Made by a program: the position numbers and the translations under genes | In this document: piece by piece, positions 42,211 to 50,402 of the stretch | Numbering within the stretch: position 1 is the stretch's first letter | Layout: every line of letters begins with the position of its first letter | DNA from: Bradyrhizobium sp. WSM471 | GTDB taxonomy: Bacteria > Pseudomonadota > Alphaproteobacteria > Rhizobiales > Xanthobacteraceae | Reading direction: 5' to 3' | Length of the DNA stretch: 64,000 nt | Assembly (NCBI RefSeq): GCF_000244915.1 | Contig: NZ_CM001442.1 | Coordinates: 5,022,001-5,086,000 of the forward strand | The notes under the pieces: model-generated | What the model was told of the DNA's origin: nothing | What the model saw: the letters and a program-made list of their open reading frames with translations, nothing else | Database searches by the model: none

Positions 42211-43698
42211 ATGGTAAACGAGGACGCCCTGACCACGCCAAGGACTACGCCAAGTGCTCCGCCCATCATCGTCTGGTTTCGCGACGACCTCCGCTTGTCC
42301 GACCACCCCGCCCTCCACGCTGCCGCCAAGGTGGCTGCGAAGACCGGCGCGCCGGTGATCTGCCTCTATGTGCTGGACGACGCGGCCGGGCGAACGGCGG
42401 GCGCTGCGGCGCGCTGGTGGCTGGCGCAGTCGCTGCGGGCGCTCGGCGCCGACATTGCCACGCGCGGCGGATCGCTGATCCTGCGCAAGGGGCCGGCGGC
42501 CAGGGTAATCACGGAAGTGGCGCGTGAGAGCGGAGGGCGTGCGGTCTACTGGAACGGGATCGCACAGGCGCCGCATCAGGCGGTTGAGCGGCAGCTCGAA
42601 GCAGCGCTGGCAAAGCTCGGCGTCGACTCGCACAGTTTCCCCGGCGACCTGCTCGTTCCGCCCGCGGCAATCCGCAACAAGGAAGGCCGCGGCTTGCGCG
42701 TGTTCACGCCATTCTGGCGGCGCGTGCTGGCGCTCGGCGATCCGCCGAAACCCCTGCCGGCACCGAAGGAGCTGCGTCCTGCGCCGGGAGTCGCCAGCGA
42801 CCCGCTGGACACCTGGAAGCTCGAGCCGGGCAAGCCCGATTGGGCCGGTGGCCTGCGCGAGACATGGACCCCCGGCGAAGCCTCCGCCCGCGCCCGCCTG
42901 CGCGACTTCCTCAAGCACACCGCAAGTGGCTATGTCGGCGATCGCGACCGCCCGGACCGGGAGGGCACCTCACATTTGTCACCACATTTGAGTTTCGGCG
43001 AGCTCAGCCCGCGCCAAGTCTGGCACGCCGCGCGGTTCGCCGCGGCCGAGAACCCCGCGATCGGACCCGGTGTCGACAAGTTCCTGAGCGAGCTCGGCTG
43101 GCGTGAGTTCTGCCGGCACCTGCTGCACGACCATCCCAACCTTGCCACCGAAAACCTGCAAGCGAATTTCGACGGCTTCCCATGGAAGCCCGACGCCAAG
43201 GCACTCGCGGCCTGGCAACGCGGCCGCACCGGCTATCCCATCGTCGACGCCGGCCTGCGCGAGCTCTGGCACACTGGCGTGATGCACAACCGGGTCCGAA
43301 TGGTGGTCGCCTCGTTCCTGGTCAAGCACCTCCTGATCGACTGGCGCGACGGCGAGAGCTGGTTCTGGGACACGCTGGTCGATGCGGATGCCGGCAGCAA
43401 TCCCGCCAACTGGCAGTGGGTCGCCGGCTGCGGCGCCGACGCGGCGCCCTATTTCCGCGTGTTCAATCCGGTGCTCCAGGGCGAGAAGTTCGACCCGGAT
43501 GGAGCCTATGTGCGACGCTGGGTGCCCGAGTTGAGGGATGTGCCAGCCAAGCTGATCCATCAGCCTTGGCGGGCGACGCCGATCGAGCTTGCGAGCGCCG
43601 GCGTCACGCTGGGCAAGAGCTATCCGCAGCCGATCGTCGATCATGCCAAGGGACGAGCGCGCGCGCTCGCCGCCTACGCAAAGATCCGCAAAGGTTGA
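42211..43698 (+). CDS. phrB: Deoxyribodipyrimidine photolyase
   Basis: A 495-residue class I cyclobutane pyrimidine dimer photolyase/cryptochrome-family protein. The N-terminal antenna domain starts [17 protein letters not shown]. The C-terminal FAD domain has [51 protein letters not shown], and [30 protein letters not shown] with the expected Trp residues. It repairs UV lesions using light. It is followed by a histone-like gene 65 bases downstream. Confidence 0.93.
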   Translation: MVNEDALTTPRTTPSAPPIIVWFRDDLRLSDHPALHAAAKVAAKTGAPVICLYVLDDAAGRTAGAAARWWLAQSLRALGADIATRGGSLILRKGPAARVITEVARESGGRAVYWNGIAQAPHQAVERQLEAALAKLGVDSHSFPGDLLVPPAAIRNKEGRGLRVFTPFWRRVLALGDPPKPLPAPKELRPAPGVASDPLDTWKLEPGKPDWAGGLRETWTPGEASARARLRDFLKHTASGYVGDRDRPDREGTSHLSPHLSFGELSPRQVWHAARFAAAENPAIGPGVDKFLSELGWREFCRHLLHDHPNLATENLQANFDGFPWKPDAKALAAWQRGRTGYPIVDAGLRELWHTGVMHNRVRMVVASFLVKHLLIDWRDGESWFWDTLVDADAGSNPANWQWVAGCGADAAPYFRVFNPVLQGEKFDPDGAYVRRWVPELRDVPAKLIHQPWRATPIELASAGVTLGKSYPQPIVDHAKGRARALAAYAKIRKG

Positions 43699-43763
43699 GC
43701 GTTGCTTTGACACAATTATGAAACGCGCTATCGTCATCGCTCCATGCAACCGTGGGGGACGAT

Positions 43764-44072
43764 ATGGACGACGACAAGCCGATCACCGAACAGGCGATGG
43801 ACACGATCACCGCCGCCGTAGAAACGACCAAGGACGCCGCTGTCACTGCTGTGAAGAAGGTCAGGAAAGCCGCCAAGAAGGTCGCGAAGAAGGTCGCGCC
43901 GAAGAAGGCTTCCAAGAAGAAAGCCAAGAAGGCTGCGAAGAAAACGTCGAAGAAGGCCGCCAAGAAGACTTCGAAGAAAGCTGCAAAGAAGTCGTCGAAG
44001 AAGACGGCCAAGAAGACAGCAAAGAAGGCCACCAAGAAAGCTGCCAAGTCGAAAAAGAAGGCCAAGCGCTGA
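43764..44072 (+). CDS. Histone H1-like Lys/Ala-rich DNA-binding protein
   Basis: A 102-residue protein. The first 30 residues are acidic (DDDKPITEQAMDTITAAVE), the rest is a low-complexity Lys/Ala/Ser/Thr tail made of near-repeats of KKTSKKAAKK, as in eukaryotic histone H1 tails and bacterial HctB/AlgP-like proteins. It should bind DNA non-specifically and help compact or protect it. The ATG used has GGGGGAC just upstream; a GTG 12 bases earlier is possible. It lies downstream of the photolyase on the same strand. Repeat length probably varies between strains. Confidence 0.82.
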   Translation: MDDDKPITEQAMDTITAAVETTKDAAVTAVKKVRKAAKKVAKKVAPKKASKKKAKKAAKKTSKKAAKKTSKKAAKKSSKKTAKKTAKKATKKAAKSKKKAKR

Positions 44073-44127
44073 TCGCAAAGCCCAAGTCTCCGGGGGCGGA
44101 CGCGCCCGGAGGCGGCTCCAGCGATAC

Positions 44128-44871
44128 CTACCCTCGCCGCTTGGCTGCGCGCCGGCCCGGGTGATGCTCGCCTTGCGGATCGCGAAATTCGCTGCGATGG
44201 CCGCGCCGGTCCTCGGCCTTGAAGCGCCGGCGCTTCTCGGGTGAGCCGAACTGCTTGATCAATCTCCTGCCGTTCACCTTCTTGATGACGTAGCCCCCCT
44301 CGGTCATCGAGAACGGCTCCTTGAGCGATCCCATGTGGTCGAACTTCGTGCCGCGGGGGTGCTTGAAGGGTTCGAACCAGGAGGGATAGACGAAGTTCGA
44401 CATCTCAAAGCCGGCTACGAAGAAGGTGTCCTCTTCCACGGCGTCACACACCTCATAGGCATATTGGGTGTTCGGGTTTTTGTCGGCCCAGAGATTGGCC
44501 ATGGGATCGAGCACCATCTCGAACAGCTCGTGCGAGGCCGCCACGCTGACGGGCTCGTCGCCCAACGCCTTGACGAAGATCTTTGAGATCGGCTGGCGGC
44601 GATGCGTCAGCTCATGGCGGCCGAGCATGTTCTTGTGGGAGGCCTCGTCAAAATAGACCAGCTGCCAGTCACCCGGCTTCGGCTTTTCGGTGACATAGAG
44701 GTCGACCGGATAGCCCCACACCGGCAGGAAGTGCTTGTCGTAGCATTTCTGGAGCGCCGCTGTGAGCCTGGACATCTTGCGACCGCTAATCATCGGCTCG
44801 GCGTAGTTGATGCAGGCAATCCGGACTGGCTTCAGGGACCTGCCAAGCAATGCGCGTCTCGCCTTCTTCAT
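44128..44871 (-). CDS. Unknown protein with HExxE...D metallopeptidase-like motif
   Basis: A 247-residue protein of no family I can name. Its middle carries ASHELFEMVLDPMANLW: H114, E115, E118 and D122, spaced like a zinc peptidase active-site helix. Upstream it has FDEASHKNMLGRHELTHRRQPISKIFV and downstream AYEVCDAVEEDTFF. The C-terminal 50 residues are basic (RRRFKAEDRRGHRSEFRDPQ...AAKRRG). There is no signal peptide. AGGTGA lies before the ATG. A metalloenzyme is inferred from motif shape alone. Confidence 0.7.
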   Translation of the reverse strand: MKKARRALLGRSLKPVRIACINYAEPMISGRKMSRLTAALQKCYDKHFLPVWGYPVDLYVTEKPKPGDWQLVYFDEASHKNMLGRHELTHRRQPISKIFVKALGDEPVSVAASHELFEMVLDPMANLWADKNPNTQYAYEVCDAVEEDTFFVAGFEMSNFVYPSWFEPFKHPRGTKFDHMGSLKEPFSMTEGGYVIKKVNGRRLIKQFGSPEKRRRFKAEDRRGHRSEFRDPQGEHHPGRRAAKRRG

Positions 44872-44968
44872 GGAAAATCACCTGTGAAAGGGGCACTGAA
44901 ATGTGTCCACCGTAGCACGATCTTGCCGCGCACGTCAGGGATGTATTCCGGCGCCCGGCTCGCCGGTC

Positions 44969-45841
44969 CTAGAAGCGTCGGTTGACCACGAACACCGCGG
45001 CCGCGCACATCACCATGCCGACGATCGCCAGCGCATCGAGCTTTTCTCCGAACAGCAGATAAGCCATCAGCGCCGTCACGGCGGGCACCAGATAGAACAG
45101 GCTTGCAACAGAGGTGGCGGCGGCGTGGCGGATCAGCCAGTACAGCAGCCCGATCGATCCGATCGAGAGCGCCACGGCGAGCCAGGCCAGCGCGAGCATG
45201 AACTCGCGCGTCCAGTGCACCACGCGGTCCTCGAACAGGAACGCGCCGATCGCGAAGAAGATCGTGACGGACACGTACTGTACGAGATTGCCGGCGCGCC
45301 AGTCGATGTGGTTGCAGTAGCGACGCTGATAGAGCGTGCCGAGCGTGATGCTGATCAGCGAGACCACGGAGGCGAGCCAGCCGAGCCCGGCTTCGCCGGT
45401 CATGGGACGGCCGTGCAGGATCAGCACCACGCCGCCGAGGCCAAGCACGAGCCCCGCCCATTGCACCGGCGTCACCTTCTCTCCGAGCCAGCGGTTGGCG
45501 ATGGTCGAGGTCAGGATCGGCTGGAGGCCCGGAATGAGCGCGGAGAGCCCGGCCGGAATCGAGTGCGCGATCGCGATTGCGGTGCCGCCGAGATAGAAGC
45601 CATGGACGAGAATGCCCGCGACCGCGCTGTGCGCGATGCCGATACGGTCCGGCCATTTCGGTCGCGCAACGGCAGCGATGATCGCCATCAGACCAACCAC
45701 GAACGCCATGCGGATGGCGAGGTAGGTCAGGGGATCGGCATTGTTGACGACGTATTTGGTGCCGATGAAGCCCGTGCTCCAGAGCAGGACGAACAGGATT
45801 GGCGCGGCACGGGCGGTCAGGGCTTCTTGATTATGGTTCAT
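44969..45841 (-). CDS. EamA/DMT-family transporter
   Basis: A 290-residue drug/metabolite transporter with ten predicted spans in two EamA repeats. Marks are ILFVLLWSTGFIGTKYVV near the start and LTPVQWAGLVLGLGGVVLILHG-type sequence at the end of repeat one. These proteins export amino acids or metabolites; the substrate is unknown. A second EamA gene lies at 55601-56527. Confidence 0.88.
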   Translation of the reverse strand: MNHNQEALTARAAPILFVLLWSTGFIGTKYVVNNADPLTYLAIRMAFVVGLMAIIAAVARPKWPDRIGIAHSAVAGILVHGFYLGGTAIAIAHSIPAGLSALIPGLQPILTSTIANRWLGEKVTPVQWAGLVLGLGGVVLILHGRPMTGEAGLGWLASVVSLISITLGTLYQRRYCNHIDWRAGNLVQYVSVTIFFAIGAFLFEDRVVHWTREFMLALAWLAVALSIGSIGLLYWLIRHAAATSVASLFYLVPAVTALMAYLLFGEKLDALAIVGMVMCAAAVFVVNRRF

Positions 45842-45942
45842 TGCCGCCTCATTGCCCCACCGGGGGCCAATGCGGCAATGCGAATTTCGGCCAATTTCGT
45901 CCAGACGATGCTGCGCTGCGACGGACGGGACGGTTCAGCCGC

Positions 45943-46389
45943 TCACCATTCGTCCGGACAGGGATCGATGATCTTCCAGAGCTCGATGCCGTTCTTGATC
46001 TTTTTCATGTCGGTGGTGAGCCCGCCATTGCGGCGAATCCAGTCCTTCACCGTATCGGGGTAGTAGGCCATCAGGTCGGACGTCCCCTCCGCGCTGGTGA
46101 CTTTGATGCCGAAGGTGAAGGCCTTGTCGTAGTAGGCCTGATGGAAGCCGAGGCTGGCGCGCGGCGTCACGCAGATCTTGTTCATCGGCACGATGCCGAG
46201 CACCAGGGTGCAGGCCGAGTTGCAGATGCCGTCGATGATGACGCGCTCGCCCTTCTCGCGGACGCGCTTGTACTTGGCCTTGTACTCCTCGACATAGCCG
46301 CCGTGGTCGCGGGTGATGTGCAGCTCGGCCCGCGCCGGCGTGGCGGCGACGACCGAGAGCAACAGCAGGCTCAGAAGCGTGATGCGCAT
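45943..46389 (-). CDS. Exported ClpP/crotonase-fold-like protein
   Basis: A 148-residue protein with a signal peptide (RITLLSLLLLSVVAATPARA). The segment ERVIIDGICNSACTLVLGIVP, followed by ICVTPRASLGFHQAYYD, matches the ClpP-like fold of uncharacterised periplasmic proteins: S58 in the NSAC turn and H83 in GFHQA are in the positions of the serine-protease pair. A protease role is a family-based guess. The ATG at the signal peptide is preferred over the longer upstream start. Confidence 0.72.
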   Translation of the reverse strand: MRITLLSLLLLSVVAATPARAELHITRDHGGYVEEYKAKYKRVREKGERVIIDGICNSACTLVLGIVPMNKICVTPRASLGFHQAYYDKAFTFGIKVTSAEGTSDLMAYYPDTVKDWIRRNGGLTTDMKKIKNGIELWKIIDPCPDEW

Positions 46390-46678
46390 GGCGAGGTGAC
46401 GGCGAAAGCCTTCAGGAATGGACCGGCCTATGGACCCCAAGAAGCCGGCAACAGGAGTCTTGAGCTAATTCTGTTTGGTCACACTTGTGTGGGGAATTCG
46501 TTAAGCATCTCGAAAAGGCCAAAAATGGGCAAGTCTGGACCACAGAACCGGCAATTCTGTCACACCCACCCGGGAATCTGCGGGATTGGCCCCGATTTCC
46601 GGGCTGCAGACGGGTGTTCCGGCGGGCCGAACTGGCTATAAACGGCTGACCTATTCGTGCGGGTTCCGGAGATTCGAG

Positions 46679-46942
46679 ATGAGCAAGTTGAAGCTTGTAG
46701 CCGCGATTGCTGCCCTGTCGGCCGCCATCCTTGCCCCTGGACTCGCAGAGGCGCGGGGACATCACCGGTACCACCGCCACTACACGAGCCCATTGCCCTA
46801 CCCGATCAGCTATCTGCACAATTACGGGCCCGGCATCACGCCCGGAACGTTCGCCTTTTACGACGGCCCGTCGACCAACCATTGCTACCAGAGCGCAGCC
46901 GCCTATGTCGGCCAGGACCGCCGCCGGCACCCCTGCTTCTGA
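46679..46942 (+). CDS. Small secreted His/Tyr-rich protein
   Basis: An 87-residue protein with a signal peptide (KLKLVAAIAALSAAILAPGLAEA) and a His/Arg/Tyr-rich mature start (RGHHRYHRHYTSP) that could bind metal. Two Cys (NHCYQ and HPCF) could form a disulfide. No family recognised; similar short proteins are common in this group of bacteria. It is divergent from the ClpP-like gene and convergent with the host-attachment gene. Confidence 0.6.
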   Translation: MSKLKLVAAIAALSAAILAPGLAEARGHHRYHRHYTSPLPYPISYLHNYGPGITPGTFAFYDGPSTNHCYQSAAAYVGQDRRRHPCF

Positions 46943-46977
46943 GTGGCGCAGGCGCGTCCTCTGCGGGGGGGGGGCCG

Positions 46978-47439
46978 CTATTTGGCGGCGCCCGACAGCA
47001 GCAATTGCTTCTCGATCTCGTAGACCGGCAGTTTGACGAGGTCCTTGCCAACCTCGCCCTGGAGTGCCTTGCGCACCACATCCGAATAGTCGGCGCGAAT
47101 CATCCCAAGCGCACGCGGCGAGGCCACCATGGTCAAGGCCGAGGTCTCGCCTGAGCTGACGGCGGCATCGAGCCGTCCGGCCAGGCTGCGCAGGAAGGCG
47201 CGCTCGGCCTCGTCGTGCCAATCAGTCTGCTCCACCGAGCTGCGCGCGCTGCCGGCCGCGCCATGGAGCCTGCCCGGCGCGTCGGTCCCTTGCGCAGCAG
47301 TCGCGGGATTGGGCTGTTCGTGCACCTCCCTGGTGTGGAGGTTCGGAAACATCTCGTCGCCGAGGTTTTCCAGAATGAGCGCCTTGCGCCCGTCGCACAC
47401 GACCAGCCAGTCACCCTTGTCGATTCTCATTTTGTCCAT
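46978..47439 (-). CDS. Host attachment family protein (AtsE-like)
   Basis: A 153-residue protein of the family named after Agrobacterium AtsE, implicated in plant attachment. It opens with DKGDWLVVCDGRKALILENLGD, the eRF1-like strand/turn typical of the family, and ends SDVVRKALQGEVGKDLVKLPVYEIEKQLL. The ATG chosen has GGAG upstream; a longer frame exists but overlaps the divergent promoter. Molecular function is unknown; family is clear. A ten-G run lies three bases past the stop. Confidence 0.83.
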   Translation of the reverse strand: MDKMRIDKGDWLVVCDGRKALILENLGDEMFPNLHTREVHEQPNPATAAQGTDAPGRLHGAAGSARSSVEQTDWHDEAERAFLRSLAGRLDAAVSSGETSALTMVASPRALGMIRADYSDVVRKALQGEVGKDLVKLPVYEIEKQLLLSGAAK

Positions 47440-47753
47440 TTGCACAGCTCCAAAGCGACCTCGCGAGCCAGCGCTTCGAAATGCTCGAAAGGCTGGCCAC
47501 GACGCCAAGCTTAGGGACGAAGCCGCACCGATGAATTGCGCGGGATCAAGGATGGCGGCAATGTCCTGCGGGGACGCAAACGCAAGCGCAGCATTGGTCA
47601 AGAGCCGAACCTGGGATAGTTTCCCGGAGCCAAAGGTCAGGCCTGCGGCGGGCTGGCTGATGACCTGTTCATCAGCATTACATTTCGGTCCCGCCACAAT
47701 TTGATCAGAACAAACTTCGATATCCCTGTATTGCGTAAGCGGAGAAAGACATC
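47440..47753. other. Divergent promoter region, no gene
   Basis: Some 314 bases between the host-attachment gene and a small secreted-protein gene. Only antisense or frame-shadow open frames. It should contain both promoters. AGCGGAGAAAGA before the rightward ATG is a good ribosome site. Confidence 0.45.
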
Positions 47754-48026
47754 ATGAAGCTTAGAATTGGCCTCCTCGCCGCGTCCCTGTTGGGTGCGTT
47801 GGTTGCATCATCGGCGGCGTCCGCCATGCCCATCGCGCCTGCTCCCGCGACGCCGCAGGTCTCGGACGTCGAGCAGGTCCGCATGGTCTGTGACGCCTGG
47901 GGACGCTGTTTCTGGCGCCCGAACTACTATGGATACTACGCGCCGCGGCCCTACTACGGTCCCCGATATGCACCGCGCTTCTATGGTGGGCCTCGCTACT
48001 ACGGACCACGCTACCGCCGCTGGTGA
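47754..48026 (+). CDS. Small secreted Tyr/Pro/Arg-rich protein
   Basis: A 90-residue protein: signal peptide (KLRIGLLAASLLGALVASSAASA), then a conserved-looking CDAWGRCFWRPNYYGYYAP and a tail of YYGPRY-type repeats. The Cys-x5-Cys/RPNYY prefix before a GY-rich tail resembles small wall or envelope proteins common in Bradyrhizobium (GCG_CRPN type). Function unknown. A strong terminator follows five bases after the stop. Confidence 0.68.
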   Translation: MKLRIGLLAASLLGALVASSAASAMPIAPAPATPQVSDVEQVRMVCDAWGRCFWRPNYYGYYAPRPYYGPRYAPRFYGGPRYYGPRYRRW

Positions 48027-48031
48027 TTTTA

Positions 48032-48053
48032 AAGGGGCCCTCCGGGGCCCCTT
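48032..48053 (+). terminator. Rho-independent terminator
   Basis: AAGGGGCCC and GGGCCCCTT form a perfect 9-base stem around TCCG, 5 bases past the stop of the small secreted-protein gene. It is followed by CGCCTTT rather than a clean T-run. Confidence 0.75.
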
Positions 48054-48097
48054 CGCCTTTGCGAGATCAAGGATGGTGGTCTGGAGTCATTCCAAAA

Positions 48098-48111
48098 CTG
48101 ATCTAGATCAA
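48098..48111 (+). promoter_or_regulatory. FNR/FixK-type box
   Basis: CTGATCTAGATCAA differs from the TTGAT-N4-ATCAA consensus of FNR/FixK regulators at one base. It is centred 40 bases before the ATG of a 57-residue protein. This suggests control by oxygen limitation through a FixK-like activator, if the transcript starts close to the ATG. Confidence 0.45.
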
Positions 48112-48144
48112 AGACGAAATCCGCCACGCCGTCATTCTCCGAAG

Positions 48145-48318
48145 ATGGTCGACTTGATCGTTTTTCGATGTCCCCAGACGGGCATGAATGTGCAGACCCA
48201 TCTCGAGAAGCAACAGAAACAGGAGGCGCAGAGCTTTGCCTCCTTCGCCTGTCCCGCCTGCACGCGGCTGCATTTCATCGACCTCGCCACCGGCCAGCCG
48301 ATGACGCGAGACCGTTGA
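48145..48318 (+). CDS. Small zinc-ribbon-like protein
   Basis: A 57-residue protein: VFRCPQTGMNVQTHLE and FACPACTRLHFIDLATGQP. Cys at one end and CxxC at the other suggest a small metal-binding ribbon. This type of short protein recurs in Bradyrhizobium genomes. The ATG lacks a clear Shine-Dalgarno sequence but the FNR/FixK-type box just upstream suggests an active promoter. Function unknown. Confidence 0.6.
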   Translation: MVDLIVFRCPQTGMNVQTHLEKQQKQEAQSFASFACPACTRLHFIDLATGQPMTRDR

Positions 48319-48453
48319 CGACGACGGGCTTCATGCCATGATGTCCGCAATACTACGGCCCGGAATCCGGTTTACTGAAGCGCGATGTTTCGCCATTGAT
48401 GGCGATGTACTGACGTTCATTTGATTGTCACATTGCGGCAACCGGCCACACCC

Positions 48454-49419
48454 ATGTTGTTCGACGCCCTCGCCCCTTCCTCGGCGCTTCAATTGATCGG
48501 CTTTGCCGACGTCGATGCGTTTCGGCCGATCGAGTCGATGGAGGACGCCAGAAGCATTCCGCTCGACGTCCAGAATTTCGCGGCGGCTCGCGCCGTCGTC
48601 TCCCTGCCCGGCTGCCGCATCGTCATGATGCGCTCGTTCGCGCGCATCCTCGACGCGGCCTATCGGATGCCCGGCGGGATGGTGATCCTGCCCATGACAG
48701 ACGACCTTCAGGTCAATTCCAAGGGCATTGATCTGGACGCGCGTTTCTTCATCGCGCTCCGCGGCAGCGATGAATGCCATTTCGTCGAGCGCCGGACCAA
48801 TCATCATGCGATGATCATCTTCTCACCTGGCCTGAGTGACCGGGGCTGGTTCGATCAGGCGGACGATTTGCGGGCCTTTGGCGCGAACCGCCCCGCTTTG
48901 CTCCACATACGCCAGCTCCTGCTCGACATTCTGCGAACCGCGTCGGTGCAGCCGGCCCTGTTCGAAACGACCGAGGTCGCCGCCCATCTCCAGGAAGGCC
49001 TGCTGCTCGCGCTCGACGATCTGTTTCGCATCGATCCGCTTTCGGACCGGAGTGCCTCCGTCCAGGGCGAGCGGTCGATCAAACTCGTGCAGCGGATCGA
49101 CGATTACGTCGCGGCACATCCGACTGCTCCGATCTATACAGCCGATCTCGCCGGCGAGTTCGGCGTCTCGATCCGGACGCTCGGCGGCGCCGTCAGCAAG
49201 GTGCGCGGCATGAGCTTGCACCAGTACATTCGCCTGAAAAAATTGTGGGCGACCCGGTCTCGCCTTCTCAAGGGCGGCGGCGCCACCGTCACCACATGCG
49301 CGCGCGCCCAAGGCTTTCACCATTTGGGGGAGTTTGCCGCAGCTTACCGCGCGACCTTCCACGAAGCGCCGTCCGACACGCTGGCGCGGGGTCGGCAAGC
49401 CGGTCCGACGGCGGGCTGA
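48454..49419 (+). CDS. AraC-family transcriptional regulator
   Basis: A 321-residue protein with an N-terminal cupin-like effector region and a C-terminal AraC HTH pair (TADLAGEFGVSIRTLGGAVSKVRGMSLHQYIRLKKLW ... TCARAQGFHHLGEFAAAYRATFHEAPSDTLARG-type). The true start is unclear: this ATG precedes LFDALAPSSALQLIGF, and a TTG 33 bases upstream is possible; neither has a good ribosome site. No obvious target gene adjoins it. Confidence 0.83.
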   Translation: MLFDALAPSSALQLIGFADVDAFRPIESMEDARSIPLDVQNFAAARAVVSLPGCRIVMMRSFARILDAAYRMPGGMVILPMTDDLQVNSKGIDLDARFFIALRGSDECHFVERRTNHHAMIIFSPGLSDRGWFDQADDLRAFGANRPALLHIRQLLLDILRTASVQPALFETTEVAAHLQEGLLLALDDLFRIDPLSDRSASVQGERSIKLVQRIDDYVAAHPTAPIYTADLAGEFGVSIRTLGGAVSKVRGMSLHQYIRLKKLWATRSRLLKGGGATVTTCARAQGFHHLGEFAAAYRATFHEAPSDTLARGRQAGPTAG

Positions 49420-49479
49420 CCAGGCAGCCCCCTGCGGCGGTCGTTGTTGTCAGCGCCCTCTTCGGAACATATCCGGAAT

Positions 49480-49556
49480 TGGCGCGCTCGGAGAGATTCG
49501 AACTCCCGACCCTCGGAATCGAAATCCGATGCTCTATCCAGCTGAGCTACGAGCGC
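49480..49556 (-). tRNA. tRNA-Arg(TCG)
   Basis: Read on the minus strand, the molecule folds as a full cloverleaf: acceptor GCGCTCG/CGAGCGC, D-stem GCTC/GAGC, anticodon stem TCGGA/TCCGA around loop TTTCGAT (anticodon TCG), and T-stem GGGAG/CTCTC around TTCGAAT. A CCA end is encoded. It decodes CGA. No integrase or attachment duplication is seen beside it. Confidence 0.95.
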
Positions 49557-49707
49557 CCTGGCCCAGAGATTGGGCCGCAACCGAGACGCCTCAGATCGCT
49601 GCTGGCGAGCCAGCAGGTCGGACAACGTTCGGATGGGTTCGAATTAGCAGAGAGGCCGGCCAATAAAAAGCCCTTCCGCCCCGATTCGAGACGGGTCAGA
49701 CCCGCTC

Positions 49708-50241
49708 TTACCAGGTGCTGTTGAAGAAGCCGAAATGCGGCTGCTGGGCCATCACCATCATCGGCCGCCCCTGCTGCGGCACCGGATGCGTTCTGGCGAC
49801 CTTGCGCTTGGGCTGCTGCGCTGGGGTCTGAAGTGGCTGGGCCTGAGGAAGCTGCGCCTGCGCCTGAATTTGCGTCTTGGCTTCGGACTTCTTGGCCGTA
49901 GCGGTACCGGCCTTCGCGGCCGGCGTGAATTGGGCGAAAGTCTCGCGGACCCGCGCCTTGGCTGTAATTTCGGCGAAGGCCGGTGACATGCCCTCCACGG
50001 GCGGCTGGGGAGCCGCGACGGCGGCGATCTTCACCGCAGGGGCGGCAAGAGTCGGCTGACTGGTGTCGAGTACGACACGCTCCGGCAGGTGGCGATCGGA
50101 CCGGATCCGGATCAACGGCTGTTCGTTGCTTGCTGTTGCGATAGCCTGCGTCACAGCCGAAGTTGGCAGAGCGTAGTTCGCCGCGAACAGCAGTGCGAGC
50201 AAGGCTCCCCCGACAAAGAAGAAATACCGAAAGATGGGCAT
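49708..50241 (-). CDS. Membrane-anchored Gln/Pro/Ala-rich protein, unknown
   Basis: A 177-residue protein with one N-terminal membrane segment (FRYFFFVGGALLALLFAANYAL), a moderately conserved first part (RHLPERVVLDTSQPTL) and a low-complexity tail rich in Gln, Pro and Ala (QIQAQAQLPQAQPLQTPAQQP) ending HFGFFNSTW. Expected to be periplasm-facing. No family recognised. The tail may tether the protein to the cell wall or to a partner. Confidence 0.6.
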   Translation of the reverse strand: MPIFRYFFFVGGALLALLFAANYALPTSAVTQAIATASNEQPLIRIRSDRHLPERVVLDTSQPTLAAPAVKIAAVAAPQPPVEGMSPAFAEITAKARVRETFAQFTPAAKAGTATAKKSEAKTQIQAQAQLPQAQPLQTPAQQPKRKVARTHPVPQQGRPMMVMAQQPHFGFFNSTW

Positions 50242-50402
50242 TGGCCACGCTCCGCCCGCCGCATCCCCGCGTGGGCTCTCCGCCTTAGCAGGCGATCACT
50301 TAATTGGTTCCTGGCCCCAGCCGTTCGGTTCAAATGGCGACGCCAAGTTTTTCGGCCAAGCCCCCAGGACAGTAACTTTTCCGCTACCCGGCAATGCCGG
50401 CC

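Noticed and set aside
49480-49556. tRNA-Arg as an integration site for a mobile element
   Set aside because: No integrase, no direct repeat of the tRNA 3' end and no shift in gene content were seen nearby.
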